A DNA stretch of 64,000 nt, from positions 26,812,620 through 26,876,619 of the forward strand of contig JAJEKV010000005.1 of NCBI GenBank assembly GCA_021234155.1, given 5' to 3'. A program made the position numbers and the translations under genes. The stretch comes from Isoetes taiwanensis. Lineage: Eukaryota; Streptophyta; Lycopodiopsida; Isoetales; Isoetaceae. Of the stretch, positions 59,700 to 64,000 are shown piece after piece. Every line of letters starts with the position of its first letter. Positions within the stretch are counted from its first letter, which is position 1. The notes beneath the pieces were generated by a model that was not told the origin of the DNA, did not search any database, and saw only the letters and a program-made list of their open reading frames with translations.

Positions 59700-60427
59700 C
59701 TGGTGCCGCCATGGTGACTTCATTCCGGCCACAATCAATTATCGCTTTAGTGGCTTCAAGAATTCCATTCCCACAATAAGATCATACCTTCCAATATCCA
59801 TGACTTCGCCCCCATCGGCCACTTAGCCCCACTAAGGTCTATGTCAAAGGTGATCCTCCTCCCCTTAGTGTGCCGAATGGCACCATTTGCCATAGCTACC
59901 GGCCTTGGCTTAGACTTCAATACCTTGTTCTTCATTAGAGCAACCAATCTAGGAGATGCAAAATTATGAGAGCTACCAGTATCTATGAGGACTACATATG
60001 GATTACTATCTATGATCCCATCACCGCAATGACAGCTTGACCGATTCTCTATATCATCCGACTCAATGTTTGCACATATGTGACACTCACCATCTATGAA
60101 GTCGTGGCCCTCCCCGCCGGTCATCGCCCGTCCCGCTTCGCTGGGGAGTCCCAATCCAAGAGTTCTCGCCAAAGCCGACCGCATGACGAATGGGCAATCA
60201 TGTGTCCTGCGGTGCCTCGGCCGGAAGCACCTGAAGCATAACTTCTTCTCAATGCATTCTGTCTCTTTTCCTTCGGCAGATCGTCTAGGAGACGCTTTTA
60301 AGAGCGCTGCCCCCGATGGATTCTCAGGGCTTACGGTCCCCAAAAGCTTTGCTCGACCCCTTACCTTTGTCTGCCGACTCCCGATGGTGTAGCCTGATTG
60401 CTTACCCTCGATATTGTCCCCGAGCAC
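59700..60427 (-). pseudogene. Gypsy zinc knuckle and protease (open, 223 codons)
   Basis: The best-kept stretch of this element. The knuckle CFRCFRPRHRRTHDC near residue 65 is close to CX2CX4HX4C but has one extra residue before the last Cys. The retropepsin active site is intact as VLIDTGSSHNFAS, followed by KPRPVAMANGAI and the flap region. In the sister copy (4966-5340) the same active site is lost. Confidence 0.8.
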
Positions 60428-60429
60428 GC

Positions 60430-61494
60430 CCTAAACTCTTACCCCCTCGGTTGGATCGCTTCTCTGAGTTGCCGGTGCCTCTTCCAAACTTATAGCTTTA
60501 TCTTCGGCCCTCAGAATCGACCTTGGGTTGATTGCTCTAACAAGCCTCTTGATATTGCCTGTTCAACCCTCAATATAGGTGTCCACTGCTTGCCTTTCTG
60601 ATACTCCCGGGACATGAAGTCTAAGTCTCATGAATTCTTCGGTATACTTAGCCACTGATAAGCTACCCTGATTCAACCTGTAAAACTGCTGGATCTGCTC
60701 TACTAGTATGGGACCTTGGTACATAGTGCTTACTTTAAAGCCTTGCTAAAAGTCTTAAATCTGCAATTGTTCCTCTTCAAACCTTGTTAGACTTAGCATA
60801 TCCCTTCCACCGCATCCTTGCCGGGCCCAATAAGGTTAGTCAGTAGCAACTTTCCCTATATCCTTGTCTTTCATACCGTAAGAGTTACCAAATTCTTCCA
60901 TTTCATCAAGCCATGCTTCAGCCTTCCATGCCCGACTGCCTTTTCCCGAGAACCGCCCAAATTCCTTTGTCTTCCACACATTGCTCATAGCACTATCCAC
61001 CTTTTTCCGGTAATCATCCGCCTTTTTCTTGCCCTTTTCCTTGCCTTAGGTGTGCTGAGTCACCGCTTTGAGCTAGAGCCGCCCTCACCGGAAGAACTAT
61101 CCGGCTGAGCCGGAGCTAGATGATGATGGGCTCCTCGGTTCTCCTCTTCCTTCTTCTATCCCCTCGGCGTTCCCCTGGTTGCCCTCCCCTTCCCCGGCCG
61201 AGGGACTTCGGCCACCACCCTAAAACAAGGTGGAGGTGGGTGACCATCTTCCCATGCATTCATGAGAGGTGTCGCCTGGGCTTGATGAGGTGTTGCATCC
61301 GATTCCTCATCCGCACCAACCTTGCGCTTGATCCGCCTCGTGACATATCCCCGCTCAACATCCTCTTGTTCCCCTCGCCAAACGATTCCTTGGTACCCCC
61401 ATTTGCGTGGTCGGTGGCCGATCTTGAGATCCCGCACTTGAGTTCCTTTGCTTTGCAAGGATTGATCATTAATACATGTTATTAGGTTAGGCAA
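60430..61494 (-). pseudogene. Gypsy Gag remnant
   Basis: Gag pieces in changing frames: a polar N-terminal frame (61494-61156, Met at 61494), GKRWIVL and AWKAEAWLDEMEEF-like text near 60.9, DLIGPGKDAVEGI near 60.8, and QFYRLNQGSLSVAKYTEEFMRLRLH near 60.7-60.6, the last being the retrotransposon-gag signature. Non-functional. Confidence 0.7.
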
Positions 61495-61499
61495 TGATC

Positions 61500-63827
61500 A
61501 TTTTTGCTTACAATTAAATTGTTGTTAGGTACAAAAGAAATCATATGAAAATTTCTTTTACAAGTCAAAATCATGGTAATACATTAATTAGTATATATGG
61601 GTACACTTAATGAACTACATGATAATACTTAAAAAGGAGTTACAATGTATTTTAATTAACTTAGCACCCCAAATCTTCCATCAACGATGTCGCTTGAAAA
61701 AGTCCTTGATTTTCTTGAATCCCGTGCCCTTGCCCATGTTCTCGCAGATTCTAGCCGCCGATCCTCCCTCCAATGCTCTTGCTACCGTGGTGCCGGGAGT
61801 TCCGTGCGCTTGCCGCTACCATCGACAAGTGCGCATCCCCGAGGTGGCCCCTTGCGAAGTCGAGAGCATGAAGTGCTACCGATCTCTTGAAGAGGATAAC
61901 ATGGTCTACTTTCACATCTATTCTCGCGATGCCGACCAAAGCCCCAGTGCTATAAGGAGTGCTCACGGACTCTTCACCTCTTGGGCTAAATTCTTTATGG
62001 AAAACTATCATCCGCCTCGGCTAAGGGCCTAAGATAGTACCGAGTGACTTGCCCTTGGTTCCGCCCGTCTGCAGTACCTTTTCTCCCAAATTGCCACGAA
62101 GATGTCCAATGCCATAAGATCCTCATGGTCTCTCCACATAGTAGTTGCACTCTCCAAATTGATGCTTTACGAGCTTCTCTTCACTCATGGAGCTCATGAC
62201 CGGGTCTGGCCGCGCTTGGGCCCCCTTCCCGGCTTGTACAACCCGCTTTGGATTTCCCGAATTCTTCTTCGGAATGATGGGTTCCTCGCTGGTTTACATA
62301 CATCCGCCTTTATCCGTTGATATGCCCGATGTCCGGATAGTTTCCCCGCGATAGAATGTCGCCCGCTACTTCCCTTGGTATCTCCCCGGTAGGAGTAGTC
62401 GATGAAGTCGCTACCCTCCCTCTGTGCAATTAGGCCTAGGAGTTCGCCTATCCCGAGGTACTCCTCTTGGCAATAGGGGAGGTTGAGGATGTCGGTGGCG
62501 AATATGTACTCTTAGCCATCGACGACATCGGGTGAGGCCCAGATGCCCATTGGTGGCTCAAAGTCCCGCCTTTTAGCGCTTCCTCGTTGCCGAGCTATAT
62601 GCCTCTCCATCCTTCCCCGCCTCCCTCATCTCCCAGCCTTTGGGTTCTTTCCTCTTCCTCTTCGTAATCCCGCCGATTTGCAACGTAGGGCGCTTCGATG
62701 TGGAGCCGTAGTGTTCGTATGCTAAGGTCCGGATCTCCCGGATGCTTATCTGCGGCTTTCGGGTGTCGAGGTGCCAAATCCAAGGGTTGGATTGACGGCC
62801 CCGTTGGTTAATCCGCCCCTATACCGCATGAACAATGCTAAGGTCGCCTCGGCTTGAGAGGTACCTATGCCTATGATGCTTACAGTCATGTAGTCCGGCA
62901 TGTTTCGGTTCTATCCCATAGCTTGTTCTTACCCCCTGGATCCCCCACCTATGGCTTGAGCAAGAGAATCTAGAGAAACCCATTTCCTCCCCTAGGTGGC
63001 AAGCTAACTTCCTGTGGTAAGACCTCACTGATCATATTGACAAATGATGTCGGTAGTATGGAGTTCTAGTCGAGTGGCATGGAGATCAAAGAGATAATCA
63101 AAAACATGGAAGACTTGTTCGGGGGACAATCACGAATGTGATTGGTCTCATTATACCATCCGACAAAGCTTGAGGGCCCATTGAACAGAATAGCTATGGA
63201 AAAATGGTCGATGGAAATGAGCAAAAGCCAAAGAAATCGCCAAAGGGGTCGAGAGCAACTCTAATGGGAAAAAATGACAAATGAGGGTCCCTTTTATAGA
63301 TTAGAGGTGCCTCGGGTTCCGCGGCACAAAGGTTCTTGATGGGGAGACTCCAAATCTATGGCCCCTGGTGTCCAAATGAGCTACCATGAAGTGCAATTCT
63401 AAACAAAGCAAAGCAAGAAACGCTACATGGCGCTTTGTTGGGTCAAAATTGGTCGATTGGGCAAAAAATTGGCCGAATCGGGTCGAAGCTAAACGCCTCG
63501 CTGTCCATGGCAGCGGGTTCCATGCAGGACCCGATTTGGGTCTATTCTAAGCTCACTGTGGATTTTGAAGAATTCAATTGCTAGGATGACTATTTGGACG
63601 ATTCTAATCTAACTAGGGTTTTTCTTACATGATTTAGACCTTAAATTGATATTAGCTTTTGCGAAAACGGGTCGAAGGCCACAAACGCCTGCGTCAGGCA
63701 GCGGTGGTCTCGGCGCGTGTGACCCGATTGGGGTCGCCAATTAAAATTTTATCTAATGCAGAAGGATTTGTCTACTACTAATTGCAAAACAAAATTTTAT
63801 ATTTATGGGGAAAACTTAATAATTACA
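61500..63827. other. Unassigned GC-moderate DNA right of gypsy copy 2
   Basis: Open frames on both strands (for example 61610-62032 plus, 62011-61751 minus) show no recognisable domain. Two related blocks (gggtcgaagc... at 63480-63543; gggtcgaagg... at 63669-63738, both leading to acccgattggg) form a degenerate direct repeat. Could be an unrecognised LTR-element non-coding part or promoter region of the H3-like frame's neighbour. Confidence 0.35.
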
Positions 63828-64000
63828 TTAGTTTGAACAAAAATGCATCCTCAAGGATATTCCTTGCGGATGCGACGCCAAGTATATATCCTTGGGCATT
63901 AGAGTCACCCTCTTCAAGTGGATCGCGGAGGTTCCTTCTCCTTCCTCAAACAACTGGGTGAGCTCAGCCTCGGCTACTTGCAACACTCCGAGTTGTGAGC
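63828..64000 (-). CDS. Histone H3-like C-terminal fragment (CENH3-like?), partial
   Basis: Minus-strand open frame entering from beyond the window and ending at a TAA (63828-63830). It reads SQLGVLQVAEAELTQLFEEG, then TSAIHLKRVTLMPKDIYLA, then SHPQGISLRMHFCSN. The first two parts follow helices alpha-2 and alpha-3 of histone H3 (LQEAAEAYLV.LFED, CAIHAKRVTIMPKDIQLA). The acidic EEGEG insertion in loop 2 and the C-terminus differ from canonical H3 (RRIRGERA), as in divergent H3 or centromeric H3 variants. A decayed pseudogene or a TE-captured piece is equally possible; only ~56 codons are visible. The N-terminal tail and alpha-1 lie outside. Confidence 0.6.
   Translation of the reverse strand, partial: SQLGVLQVAEAELTQLFEEGEGTSAIHLKRVTLMPKDIYLASHPQGISLRMHFCSN

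Larger units (their letters stand above)
54133..61500 (-). mobile_element. Ty3-gypsy chromovirus copy 2
   Basis: Minus strand, order from right: Gag (61.49-60.43 kb), zinc knuckle and protease (60.43-59.7), RT and RNase H (59.47-58.03), integrase (57.9-57.0), chromodomain-like tail (57.08-56.7), ~0.9 kb of 3' non-coding DNA, polypurine tract, LTR. It is the same family as the copy at 5-8.2 kb. Many frame breaks. The 5' LTR is either beyond the window or lost; the text right of 61.5 kb is not LTR-like. Confidence 0.85.

Overview
This window is nuclear DNA of a land plant with a large, transposon-rich genome. Two genes with many introns, GT-AG splice sites and clear plant homologues are present. 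Most of the rest is decayed retrotransposons of plant type (Ty1-copia, Ty3-gypsy with a chromodomain-like tail, three LINEs), a Helitron and AT-rich non-coding DNA. The degraded PPR fragment and the LINE and gypsy types fit a seed-free vascular plant or a gymnosperm, but the species cannot be fixed from the sequence alone. No CRISPR array, bacterial operon, rRNA or tRNA gene was recognised.

Layout. 0-4.3 kb: AT-rich non-coding DNA with a foldback repeat. 4.3-8.8 kb: a copia reverse-transcriptase fragment fused to a decayed gypsy copy. 8.8-16 kb: unassigned non-coding DNA. 16-19.1 kb (+) and 24.4-19.9 kb (-): two LINEs of one family lying tail to tail, the second preceded by tandem repeats and a near-perfect nested palindrome. 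26.0-28.65 kb (+): a third LINE of another type that has lost its endonuclease. 29.3 kb: a scrap of a transposase-like protein. 31.7-34.9 kb (-): a complete 9-exon gene for a class-IV (PLP-dependent) aminotransferase-like protein of 330 aa. 38.9-40.2 kb: inverted and tandem repeats. 40.5-46.6 kb: a Helitron Rep pseudogene lying between two direct copies of an ~1.1-kb segment. 47.5-52.3 kb (-): a complete 16-exon PRL1 gene (WD40 subunit of the Prp19/NTC spliceosome-associated complex, 470 aa) with a PPR pseudogene in its fifth intron. 54.1-61.5 kb (-): a second gypsy copy with a 1.6-kb 3' LTR and polypurine tract. 63.8-64.0 kb (-): the C-terminal part of a divergent histone H3-like (CENH3-like?) reading frame running off the window.

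The two intact genes were modelled exon by exon. Every junction keeps frame and both end at a natural stop, so they are the reliable functional content. Everything else with coding potential is broken by stops and frameshifts. The points most worth a second look are the duplicated segment around the Helitron, the repeated basic motif in the Helitron N-terminus, the nested palindrome at 24.9-25.0 kb, the H3-like terminal fragment and the GC-AG intron in PRL1.
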